This document shows positions 38,460 through 47,349 of a DNA stretch of 64,000 bases, piece after piece. The notes below the pieces were generated by a model. The model searched no databases and had not been told where the DNA came from. It saw only the letters and a program-made list of their open reading frames with translations. The translations under genes were made by a program, and so were the position numbers. Location: NCBI GenBank assembly GCA_963759115.1, contig CAVWXT010000006.1, positions 620,001 to 684,000 on the forward strand, in the 5' to 3' direction. Positions within the stretch are counted from its first letter, which is position 1. Every line of letters begins with the position of its first letter. Source of the stretch: CAVWXT01 sp963759115 (lineage in GTDB: Bacteria > Planctomycetota > Planctomycetia > Pirellulales > Thermoguttaceae).

Positions 38460-38835
38460 AGTTGATGGTGTTACCTCCGAAAGGGTTGAGCGAAACAGAC
38501 ATGGGCGGTTTGCAGGGAATACAGCCCTTGCTCGTCGAAGAAGCGATTGGGCCAACGCTGCTGGTCCCTTCCGCGGCCCCGTCCGCGCCGTTTCTGTCGC
38601 CGCCGCAACATGCTACGCAGCCGACCACGAATCCAGCCGTCCAGTTGGCGGAAAACCGACCCGCGACAATGGCGGAAGTAGATGAACCAGCCGCGAAGTT
38701 GCCGCGTCAGTCGAGCACACGTGAAGGGCAGGTCATGCCCGTTCGTGCGCTTGGTCTTCGCGCGGACCGCCTCCTTGAGTTTCCGCAGGCTCTTTTGCCG
38801 CGGCACACGCAAGTCGCCGCGGAAGCGATAGCCCA

Positions 38836-40435
38836 GAAAATCGGGTTCGTCAGCAGAATTTCGTGGGTAAGAACAGGGCTGGTTAGCACCGTTGAGGTGC
38901 GTTTTCTGAGGCATGACAGAGCAAATGAATGAGGGGATGAGGGGAAAGAAGAGGCCCTGGCGGTGGAAGCCGCCGGGGCCTGCGAGTCATTCACCCGCCC
39001 TGGTCTGGTTATCCCTTGTCGGGTTGCTCGCCAGCAGAGCCCAACTCCGTTTCGCCAGACAGGGATAGTATAGCGGAGAGAGGAGGCAGGAAAACAGGTG
39101 CATCCTGTAGCGTTTCCGGTTAAAGATGGAGTTGCAAAACGAACCATCTCGCCGGGAGCCACCACAGGATGCAACTGAAGACTATCCTCAATCGGGTCGA
39201 ACCTTTCAAGTCCTTTGTGTACGGAAAAGCCAGATGGGTGGAAGGCACGGAACGGCCAACGCTGGAAGTGGAAGTGCTTGCCCGGAAGAATGGTCGGCCG
39301 ATCTGCTCGGGCTGCGGCCGCCCCGGGCCGGGTTACGATCGTCTTCCGGAGCGGCGGTTCGAGTTCGTGCCCCTCTGGGCCATTACCGTGTATTTCGTGT
39401 ATGCCCTGCGGCGTGTGGCGTGTCGAAGTTGCGGGGTGACGGTGGAGCGAGTGCCTTGGGCCGTGGGAAAAAGCCATCTTACAACCAGTTACCGCTGGTT
39501 CCTGGCACGCTGGGCCAAGCATTTGTCCTGGCAAGAGGTGGCCTCGATCTTCCACACTACCTGGCGAAACGTGTTCGAGTCGGTGAAACAGGCGGTATTT
39601 TGGGGCCTGTTCCATCAGGACCTCGATGGGATCGAGGCCATCGGCGTGGACGAGATCCAGTGGCAGCGGGGACAGCATTACCTGACGTTGGTGTACCAGA
39701 TCGAGGATGGCATGAAGCGGCTGTTGTGGGTGGCCGAAGAGCGAACGGAGGAGAGTCTGCGGCGGTTCTTCCAGACGCTGAGCGCCGAGGCCCGTCAATC
39801 CATCCGCTTTGTCTGTAGCGATATGTGGCAGCCCTACTTGAATGTGGTTGCCGAACAACTGAAGCAGGCCATCCACGTCTTGGACCGTTTCCACATCATG
39901 AAGAAGATGAACGAGGCGATTGACGAGGTTCGCCGCACCGAGGCCGCTCGCCTGAAGCGTGACGGTTACGAGCCGGTGCTGAAGCACTCCCGCTGGTGCC
40001 TGCTGAAACGACCCGAGAACCGCACCGAGAAGGAGACCGTGAAACTGTCGGAGCTGTTGCAGTACAACCTTCAAAGCGTTCGCAGCCACCTGTTGCGGGA
40101 GGACTTCCAAAGGTTCTGGGAATATACCAGTCCGGGCTGGGCGGTGAAGTTCTGGAAGAGTGGTGTACCCGCACGATGCGGAGCAAGATCGAGCCGATGA
40201 AGAAGGTTGCCCAAAGCCTGCGTGAACATCGAGACCTGATCCTCAACTGGTTTCGTGCCAAGGGGATGGTTTCGGCGGGCTCCGTCGAGGGCCTGAACAA
40301 CAAAGCCAAATTGACTACCAGAAAAGCCTACGGCTTCCGCACCTACGAGGCCATCGAAATTGCCCTATATCACACGCTCGGCAACCTTCCCGAGCCGGAA
40401 TTTACCCACGAATTCTGTTGACGAGGCGAAAATCG
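38836..40435 (+). mobile_element. ISL3-family insertion sequence with 8-bp target duplication
   Basis: Element at 38844-40427 (1,584 bases) flanked by direct repeats GAAAATCG at 38836-38843 and 40428-40435. Inverted ends are GGTTCGTCAGCAGAATTTCG at the left and, read inward, GCCTCGTCAACAGAATTCGT at the right, both followed by GGGTAA. An 8-bp duplication and about 25-bp inverted repeats are standard for ISL3. Confidence 0.92.
39169..40421 (+). CDS. ISL3-family transposase, frameshifted near 40152
   Basis: About 417 residues from ATG 39169. N-terminal zinc-binding pairs CSGCG and CRSCG, a helix-turn-helix at LSWQEVASIFHTTWRNVF, then the catalytic core: Asp in EAIGVDEIQW, Asp in RFVCSDMWQPYL, Glu in SAGSVEGLNNKAK. 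A base is missing near 40152 (VKFWKSG should read VKFLEEWCTRTMRSK), so this copy is probably not active unless the break is a sequencing error. It ends GNLPEPEFTHEFC, inside the right inverted repeat. Confidence 0.88.
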
Positions 40436-41893
40436 AAACCCTCGATGCGGGCGTCCACGATCTTGGTTTTGGTCGGATGCAGGGTCAACTCGTTTTCGTT
40501 GACCCAACGTTGCACCATCGCCAAGGCCGCTTCCGCCTCCTCGCGAGTCTTGCACAAGATCACGAAGTCGTCTGCATAACGGACCAGCGCGAAACCGGCG
40601 TCGTCCAGCACGTGGTCCAGCGGGTTGAGGTAGATGTTGGCCAGAAGGGGCGAGAGGACTGCTCCTTGGGGCGTGCCCGTTTCGGGCGTCCACTCCCGCA
40701 GGTTGTCCATCACGCCTTGCTCCAGGAACATCTCCACCAAACGCAACACCCGGCTGTCCGACACCTTCTCGCGCAGTTGCGCCATCAGCCGTGGCTTCGA
40801 GATCGTGTCAAAGTAACTCTTGAGGTCCGCGTCCACCACGTAGACGCGACCAGCGCCGAGCAGTTCCTCGACCCGTTCCAGGGCGTGATGACACCCTCGT
40901 CCGTGTCGAAACCCGTAACTGGCTTGCGAAAACGTGGCGTCGAAGATCGGTTCCAGCACGTGCAACAGCGCGGTTTGCACCACGCGGTCACGCACGGTCG
41001 GAACCCCCAACGGCCGCTGCTCCTTGCTGCCCGGTTTCGGAATCCAGACTCGCCGCACGGCCTGCGGACGATACGCATTGGTTCGCAGTGCCTCGTGCAG
41101 CCTGTCCAGTTCTTTCTGGCCATTGGCCTGAAAGCCCTCGACCGATTGATGGTCCACCCCCGCTGCTCCCCGGTTGCCGATCACATGGCTGCGGGCGGCA
41201 AACAGGTTCAGCGGCGCGTACACCTTGTCGATCAGCGTGTGCCATCTTCCTCCTCGCACTCCTTGTTCGAGTGTCGCCAACATGCGGTCCGTCCAGACAC
41301 ACGGGTTCGCCCAGTCGCGAATCGACGGAGGCTCTCCGGCGGGAGTAGCCGCGAACGGCACTGTCACCGGGGGATGATTTCTTTCCCGTGGCTCGGACAT
41401 CACGCATCCATCTTCCTGCACCCCTTCGCTCCCCCGGCGTTACCCGGTTTCGTCGCTACTATGGGTGCTCTGACTCCTGGACGGCCGGTTCTTCCTATCC
41501 TTATCAGGGACAATGAACTCCGTCCTGCTTCCTTCCAGGTCTCTCTCCTTACGACGTTTGACCTTCCGACCATTCCGTCCTCAACCACCGTGTTGCCATC
41601 TCCCCATCACGGCTTTCGCACGTTACCTCAGCCGGATGGGCCGCCGCGTCTATCCCCCGGGCAGATCTGGACGGATCGGAGGGAACGCCGTCACGCGGTC
41701 GGAGGTTCGCCATTGGCTAGCAGGCTCCCCGACAGGCTTGGCCGAATCAGGTTCGTTATCCTACGGACTGGTCATTCACCTCCGGTTGCTTCCCACCCCT
41801 CCTCGCGGAGACGCGGTTACTTTCGGTTACAGGTTTGTAACGCAAACCTGGTGGGGACTCGCACCCCACCGATCAAACGTTTTCAGAGACGCA

Positions 41894-42054
41894 CTAGCCC
41901 AGACGTTCACGTCTGGGGCCAGGAAGCGACCATTCCCCTTTTTCTTCAGCCCCTTCAGGGGCGGAATGACAAGGTCCGCCCCTGAAGGGGCTGATGGAAA
42001 AAGAAAAATGCGGTTGGGTGTTCCTTCGTCCCAGGCGTAGAACGCCTGGGCTAG
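41894..42054. repeat. 160-bp palindromic element (MITE-like)
   Basis: Outer arms begin CTAGCCCAGACGTTC and end GAACGCCTGGGCTAG; the innermost arms are perfect over 19 bases (CAGCCCCTTCAGGGGCGGA and its inverse, about 41948-41995) around a 9-base centre. The arms stay alignable along their full ~75 bases. No coding capacity. Confidence 0.82.
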
Positions 42055-42124
42055 AGAAAAGGCCCTTTTCTCACGTCTTTCCCAGCAGAAACGCCCAAAG
42101 CCTCAAACCGGGTAAGATCAACCG

Positions 42125-42516
42125 CTACTTCTCAAACGCCTCCAGCGCCGCCTTCGTCAGCGCCGATTGAATGGCGCGGTCGGGCCCGCGGAGGCCGCCG
42201 TGATATACGTTCAACCCGGCCCGCTGAATCATCAGAATCGTGATGAGATTCGGAACAGGCAATCCGTTTGCATCGGCTTCTTCGCGGCGAGGTCGGCGTA
42301 GCCCACGGCTTCCAGGCTGAGCACCTTGTCCTTCGAAGCCACCAACGTCACCGCGCCCGCCAGCACGTGGCGGTCCAAGAACGGCTGGAGGCTGCCGGCG
42401 ATGCGGCTGGCCGAGTCGGGTGGGGCTGTCTGCGCCCGCGAAGGGGTGAACGCCGACAAGCAAGTGACCAGCGAAATCGCAAGAACTGCAACGTGTAAAA
42501 ACGCGTTTTTGGCCAT
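42125..42516 (-). pseudogene. Serine hydrolase (beta-lactamase/class C family) with large internal deletion
   Basis: ATG 42516 follows GGAGG and starts a signal peptide (MAKNAFLHVAVLAISLVTCL). The family's first ~75 mature residues follow: LQPFLDRHVLAGAVTLVASK, KVLSLEAVGYADLAAKKPM and QTDCLFRI. The sequence then jumps, with a change of frame, straight to the family's C-terminus PNLITILMIQRAGLNVYHG, ending ALEAFEK at 42125. The catalytic SxxK, YxN and the rest, perhaps 300 residues, are gone. The junction lies at about 42250. Confidence 0.8.
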
Positions 42517-42704
42517 CGTGAGGACCTCCATTTGCCCGTGCGAGAGAAGTGCCGACGCCGCCGCATCCGAGGGGCTCATTCTAGCTTTGTGCATCACGGG
42601 GTGCAACAATTCGGCCTGCGCCGTGCGCCGTCCGCGGGTTGACACTCGGGGGAGGAGCGGGTACAAGAAAATAGGTGTTTTCCCTCCCGTTCACCCACCC
42701 CCTT

Positions 42705-44114
42705 ATGAAGAATCTGCTCGCCGGTACTCTGATTCCGGGCGTTCTGGCTCTGCTCGGCGTCGTGGCGCTGGTGCTTTGGGCAAACGTGGGGCCGGTCGGC
42801 CCGCTGGAGGCCCGCGTCCCGGGTCTGGATCGCCCCAAGCCGAGCGACGACGAGGCCCAAGCCGAAGCCGCTGGTGGGCAAGCTGACGACGTTCGAGGCC
42901 GCGGCCGCGACTCTGCCCGGCGCCTGGCCGCGATTCCGCGGCGAGCGTTTCGACGGCATCGCCGAGCCGGGCGTGCCGTTGGCCCGGCAGTGGCCCGCCG
43001 CCGGCCCCGAGGTGCTCTGGTCGATCGAGTTGGGCGAAGGGCACGCCGGCGCCGCCGTGCGCGACGGCCGCGTGTTCGTGCTCGACTACGACCGCGACGG
43101 CCTCGGCCGACGCCCTGCGCTGCTTCTCGCTGGCCGACGGCCAGCGAGCTTTGGCGATTCAGCTATCCGGTGGCGGTGAAGCGGAACCACGGCATGTCGC
43201 GCACCGTGCCCGCCGTGACCGACAAGTACGTCGTGGCCCTCGGGCCGAAGTGCCACGTTTCGTGCCTCGACCCGGCCACCGGCAAGCTCTATTGGCTGAT
43301 CGACCTGGTGCGGCAGTTCGGCGCCACGGTGCCGCCGTGGTACGCCGGGCAGTGCCCGCTTGATCGACGGCGACCGGGCGATCCTCGCCCCCGGCGGCGA
43401 CGCGCTGCTGGTGGCGCTCGATTGCCAGACCGGCCAGGTGGTTTGGAAGAGCCCCAACCCGCGCGGCTGGACGATGACCCATTCGTCGATCATGCCGATG
43501 GAGTTCGCCGGCAAGCGGATGTTCGTCTATTGCGGCAAGGGGGGCGTGGCGGGCGTCTCGGCCGACGACGGCTCGATCCTCTGGGACACCACCGACTGGA
43601 AGATCAGCATCGCCACCGTCCCCTCGCCGGTGATCCTGCCCGAGGGAAGAATCTTCCTCTCCGGCGGATACAACACCGGCGCGATGATGCTGCAATTGGA
43701 AGAGCAGGGCGGCAAGATCGTGGCCAAGACGCTGTACAAGCTCGGGCCGGCCGTGTTCGGCTCGACGCAACACACGCCGATCTTCTTCGAGGGCCATCTG
43801 TACGGCGTCCGCGAGAAGGACAAGCAGTTGGTCTGCCTCGACCTCGACGGCCGCGTCGTCTGGAGCAGCGGATCGCAGCACCGCTTCGGCATCGGGCCCT
43901 ACCTGATCGCCGACGGACTGATCTATCGTGATGAACGACGAGGGGCGGTTGACGCTCGCCGAGGCCACGCCCGAGGGATACCGGCAACTGGCCCAGGCGC
44001 AGGTGCTCGACGGGCAACGATTCCTGGGGGCCGATGGCGATGGCGGCCGGCCGCTTGATCGTCCGCGACTTGACGCGGATGATGTGTTTGGACGTGACGG
44101 AGAACAGTAATTGA
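42705..44114 (+). CDS. PQQ-type beta-propeller protein with N-terminal anchor; six frameshifts
   Basis: About 468 residues when reconstructed from ATG 42705 to TGA 44114. A membrane anchor or signal segment (MKNLLAGTLIPGVLALLGVV) leads to a PQQ/BamB-like propeller: WPRFRGERFDGIAEPGVPLA, EVLWSIELGEGHAGAAVRDG, LVALDCQTGQVVWKSPNPRG, GSILWDTTDWKISIATVPSP, QLVCLDLDGRVVWSSGSQ, and the end AAGRLIVRDLTRMMCLDVT. Single-base insertions sit near 42868, 43103, 43144, 43361, 43927 and 44017; between them the protein is well conserved. These propellers act in the periplasm as quinoprotein-like or scaffold subunits. First gene of the redox block. Confidence 0.75.
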
Positions 44115-44129
44115 GCAAGCCATGATCAC

Positions 44130-45191
44130 ATGACATTCGCCACAAGAAGCTTCCGCATGTCTCGAACGATCGCTGACTCGGCGTCGGTCGTCGTCGTCTG
44201 GCGATCGGCGTCGGCGCGGTCGCCTGGCTGCGGATCGACCCGTCGGGCGAGCAGGGCAGCGGACTGCCGACGCCTTCGACTACGATCTGGAGAAGTACCA
44301 GAAGATCGATCCCGCGCTGATCCACTACCGGCAGAAGGCCGCGATTCCGGTCGGCGATGCGCGAGGCCCGGGCGGTGGCCGTCGGGCCCGAGGACCGGAT
44401 CTTCGTGGCCGGCGACAAGGCCGATTCGCGTCTTCGCCCCCGACGGCAAGAAGCTCAAGGACATCGAGCTGGACCAGGAGCCGTACTGCCTGGCGGTGGG
44501 CAATGCCGAGCACGCCTTCCCCGGCCGGCTCTACGTGGGCATGAGGGATCACGTCGAGGTGTACGACGCCGACGGCAAGCGGCGAGTCGGTCTGGGACCG
44601 GCCGCCCGGCAAACGGACCGTGCTGACCTCGATCGCCGCTGGCCGACGAGGACGTGTTCGTCGCCGACGCCGGCTCGCTGGTGGTCTGGCATTACGACCC
44701 AGCGGCAAAGTGCTCGGGCAGATCGGCAAGCGCGACCCGTCGCGGGGCATTCCGCGGCTTCGTCGTGCCCAGCCCGTATTTCGACGTGGCCATCGCTCCC
44801 GACGGACTGCTGCGCGTGGCGAATCCCGGGCATGCACCGCATCGAGGCCTACACCTTCGACGGCCACCTGGAGCTTTCCTGGGGCAAGCGCGGCATGGGC
44901 ATCGAGGCCTTCTGCGGCTGCTGCAACCCGTCGAACATCGCCATCCTGCCCGACGGGCGGGTCGTGACGGCCGAAAAGGGCATTCCGCGGGTGAAGGTCT
45001 ACAGCGCCGACGGGCGAGTTCGAGTGCGTCGTGGTCGGGCCGGAACGTCTTGGCCCCGAACCGCTCGGCGACCGTCGAGACTCGCGACGAGCTCACGCCT
45101 GCACCCGGTGGACCTGGCCGTCGACAGCCGCGCCCGCATCCTGGTGCTCGATCCGGCGGCCGGCTGCGTGCGGATTTTCGAACACAAATAA
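44130..45191 (+). CDS. NHL-type beta-propeller protein, membrane-anchored; several frameshifts
   Basis: About 353 residues, start at ATG 44130 or 44157. An N-terminal hydrophobic stretch (LAIGVGAVAWLRID after correction) anchors it. Repeats of the NHL/six-bladed kind follow: AREVAVGPEDRIFVAGD-like REARAVAVGPEDRIFVAGDK, GKKLKDIELDQEPYCLAVG, RLYVGMRDHVEVYDADGK, DEDVFVADAGSLVVWHYD, FDVAIAPDGLLRVANPGMHR, PSNIAILPDGRVVTAEKG, and VDLAVDSRARILVLDPAAG. It ends VRIFEHK at 45191. The pair CGCCNPSN in the fourth blade is typical of planctomycete homologues placed beside ferredoxins, by memory only. Probably an outward-facing scaffold for the redox proteins next to it. Confidence 0.68.
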   Translation: MTFATRSFRMSRTIADSASVVVVWRSASARSPGCGSTRRASRAADCRRLRLRSGEVPEDRSRADPLPAEGRDSGRRCARPGRWPSGPRTGSSWPATRPIRVFAPDGKKLKDIELDQEPYCLAVGNAEHAFPGRLYVGMRDHVEVYDADGKRRVGLGPAARQTDRADLDRRWPTRTCSSPTPARWWSGITTQRQSARADRQARPVAGHSAASSCPARISTWPSLPTDCCAWRIPGMHRIEAYTFDGHLELSWGKRGMGIEAFCGCCNPSNIAILPDGRVVTAEKGIPRVKVYSADGRVRVRRGRAGTSWPRTARRPSRLATSSRLHPVDLAVDSRARILVLDPAAGCVRIFEHK

Positions 45192-45243
45192 TCTGAATAC
45201 AAATGAACGCCCCGAACTGCGGTCCGGAGGTTCGAAGCTCGCC

Positions 45244-45927
45244 ATGAACGACAATGAACAGAAACTCGACCGCCGGGCGTTTCTCGGCGACGCCCTGCGC
45301 GTGGCCGGGGCCGTCGGCATCGGCGGCGCCGCGGCCGCGCTGGCGGTCCGCAAAGGACGCGAGCGGCAAGCTGGTCTGGCAGCTCGATCCCGGCCAAGTG
45401 CATCGCCTGCGGCAACTGCGCCACCTACTGCGTGCTGGACGAGTCGGCCGTCAAGTGCGTCCACAGCTTCGCCATGTGCGGCTACTGCGACCTGTGCACC
45501 GGCTATTTCCGGCCCGACGCCGATCGCGCTCGAATTCCGGCGGCGGAGAACCAGCTTTGCCCCACCGGGGCCATCCAACGCGCGTTCGTCGAAGACCCGT
45601 ACTTCGAGTACACGATCGACGAGCGGCTGTGCATCGGCTGCGGCAAGTGCGTCAAGGGCTGCAACGCCTTCGGCAACGGCTCGCTCTACTTGCAGGTGCG
45701 GCACGATCGCTGCCAGAACTGCAACGAGTGCGCGATCGCCGTCGGCCTGCCCCTCGCAGGCCTATCGCCGCGTGCCGGCCGACGAACCGTATCTGCTGAA
45801 AGGCCTGAACGGTAGTTCCGCGGCCATTGGCAGAGGGACACGTGGGTGCAGGCATCCATTCCCATCACCCCACCCTCTTGCCCCTGAAGGGCGATGGGGA
45901 CCGTTGTACCACGGCGTAAACGCCTGA
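45244..45927 (+). CDS. Tat-exported multi-cluster ferredoxin (RnfB-like motifs); frameshifted
   Basis: About 228 residues from ATG 45244 to TGA 45927. The N-terminus has a twin-arginine signal, LDRRAFLGDALRVAGAVGIG. Cysteine-rich segments follow: CIACGNCATYCVLDE, CVHSFAMCGYCDLCTGYF, ENQLCPTGAI (an RnfB-like sequence), ERLCIGCGKCVKGC, and HDRCQNCNECAIAVACP, enough for three or four [4Fe-4S] clusters. Frame errors lie near 45355, 45385 and 45757. The stop overlaps the start of the next gene (TGATG). Tail residues after LLKGLNG may be readthrough of a palindromic insertion rather than original protein. It is probably a periplasmic electron carrier handing electrons to or from the membrane polyferredoxin. 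Confidence 0.75.
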   Translation: MNDNEQKLDRRAFLGDALRVAGAVGIGGAAAALAVRKGRERQAGLAARSRPSASPAATAPPTACWTSRPSSASTASPCAATATCAPAISGPTPIALEFRRRRTSFAPPGPSNARSSKTRTSSTRSTSGCASAAASASRAATPSATARSTCRCGTIAARTATSARSPSACPSQAYRRVPADEPYLLKGLNGSSAAIGRGTRGCRHPFPSPHPLAPEGRWGPLYHGVNA

Positions 45928-47349
45928 TGCGTCGGCCGTGGCGCATCTCGTGCGTCTGCCGTGCTGCTGCCGCTTCTGGCGTCGACGGCGATGGCGGTCG
46001 AGCGGTTTCCCCCGCCCGACTTCACCGACCACCAGCTGCCGATCGACCACCGTGCCGCCGCCGCGGGCCGAGTTGTTTCGAGTATCTCGATCTGGCGGCG
46101 CTGGCGTGCTCGCGCTGTGCGCTGGCTTCGTACTTGGCCATCGTGAGGCGTTCGCGGCGGGGGCTGTTCGTCTTGACCATCGCCTCGCTGGCCTGGCTCG
46201 GCTTCTGGCGCGGGGGCTGCATCTGTCCGGTCGGATCGATCCAGAACGTCACGCTGGCGCTGTTCGATCCGACTACGCGCTGCCCTGGACGGTGGCCGCG
46301 GTGTTCGCGCTGCCGATCCTCGTTCACGCTGTTTTTCGGCCGCACGTTCTGCGCCGCCGTCTGCCCGCTGGGGGCGGTGCAGGAACTGGTCGCGCTGCGG
46401 CCGGTCAACGTGCCCGACTGGCTCGACCAGGCACTGGGCCTGCTGGCCTACGTCTATCTCGGGGCGGGCGTGCTGTTTGCCGCCACCGGCACGGCGTTCG
46501 TCATCTGCCGCTACGATCCGTTCGTCGGCTTCTTCCGCCGCAGCGCGCAGCGCGAACATGCTCGATCCTCGGCGGCGTGCTTCCTGGTGGGCGGCATCTT
46601 CATCGGCCGGCCCTATTGCCGCTACCTGTGCCCCTACGGCGCGATTCTCGGGCTGGTCTCGAAGGTGTCGAAGTGGCACGCGAAGATTCCGCCCGACGAG
46701 TGCATCCAGTGCCGGCTGTGCGAGGACGCCTGCCCCTACGGCGCGATCCGCGAGCCGACCGTGGCCCTGCCGGCCGCCGCAGCGGCGCGCGGCCGGCGGC
46801 GTCTGGCGGTCGCTGCTGGTCCTCTGTCCCGTGCTGATGGCCGCCGGGTTCTGGCTGGGCCGGCAACTGGAAACGCCGCTGGCCCGGCTGCACCCGACGG
46901 TCCGGCTGGCCGAGCGCATCCGCCTGGAACAGACCGGCCGGGTCGAGGGCACGATCGACGCGAGCGACGCCTTCCGCAACACGGGCCGCGCGGCCGACGA
47001 CCTCTACCGCGAGGCAGTCTGCCTGAGCGGCGCGTTTCGCCGGGCCGGCGGCTGGTTCGGCGCGTGGGTGGGACTGGTGGTCGGCGTGAAACTGATTTAT
47101 CTCTCGGTCCGGCGGCGGCGGACCGACTATCAGCCCGACCGGGCCGCGTGCGTCTCCTGCGGCCGCTGCTTCTGGTATTGCCCCGGCGAGCAGGCCCGGC
47201 AAGGATGGATCAGCAATCACACGCGAGGACGTCGATCAGCGGCACAACGACGTCTGCGAACCGAATCTGTTCCGCGACAATGGACGTCCTGCCGAGAACG
47301 CGACGGTCCAGTTCGGCCTGGAGCTACTCGCCAGAACGTCTGGCGATGA
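45927..47349 (+). CDS. NapH/NosR/CcoG-like membrane polyferredoxin; many frameshifts
   Basis: About 474 residues from ATG 45927 (TGATG overlap) to the TGA at 47349. Reconstructed: a short signal (LLPLLASTAMAVERFPPPDF), then about six membrane helices with the conserved pairs WRGGCICPVGSIQNV, FFGRTFCAAVCPLGAVQEL and IGRPYCRYLCPYGAILGL, then [4Fe-4S] motifs CIQCRLCEDACPYGA and, after another helix, CVSCGRCFWYCPGE. These are the hallmarks of NapH/NosR-type membrane Fe-S proteins, which pass electrons between the quinol pool and exported carriers. A loop around residues 300-350 (SDAFRNTGRAADDLYREA) is an unusual extracytoplasmic insertion. Frame errors are frequent and mostly insertions. Confidence 0.75.

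Larger units (their letters stand above)
38471..41400 (-). pseudogene. Group II intron reverse transcriptase/maturase, split by ISL3 insertion
   Basis: N-terminal part 41400-40436, C-terminal part 38843-38471; joined they give about 446 residues, a normal length. RT blocks: KPGSKEQRPLGVPTVRDRVV, SYGFRHGRGCHHAL, VVDADLKSYFD, GTPQGAVLSPLLANIYL, the catalytic YADDFVIL, and the thumb start up to ARIEGFDF. After the insertion the maturase X domain resumes as FLGYRFRGDLRVPRQKSL and LTRQLRGWFIYFRHC. The ISL3 element breaks the gene in the EGFDF|LGYRF motif, so the intron cannot make active maturase from this copy. Confidence 0.88.
38380..41864 (-). mobile_element. Group II intron interrupted by an ISL3 element
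   Basis: Minus strand, with a reverse-transcriptase/maturase gene and a recognisable domain V near the 3' end. The 5' end is placed at about 41864, where the minus strand reads GTGCGAGTCCCC; the 3' end at about 38380, ...CTACCTCTAT. Without the inserted element and one target copy the intron is about 1.9 kb, a normal size. Exact splice sites and the EBS/IBS pairs were not verified. It lies just downstream of a large palindrome at 41894-42054. Confidence 0.75.

Noticed and set aside
38707..40110. 467-codon minus-strand open frame across the ISL3 element
   Set aside because: Antisense to the transposase; only its last residues resemble the maturase because it reads across the insertion boundary.
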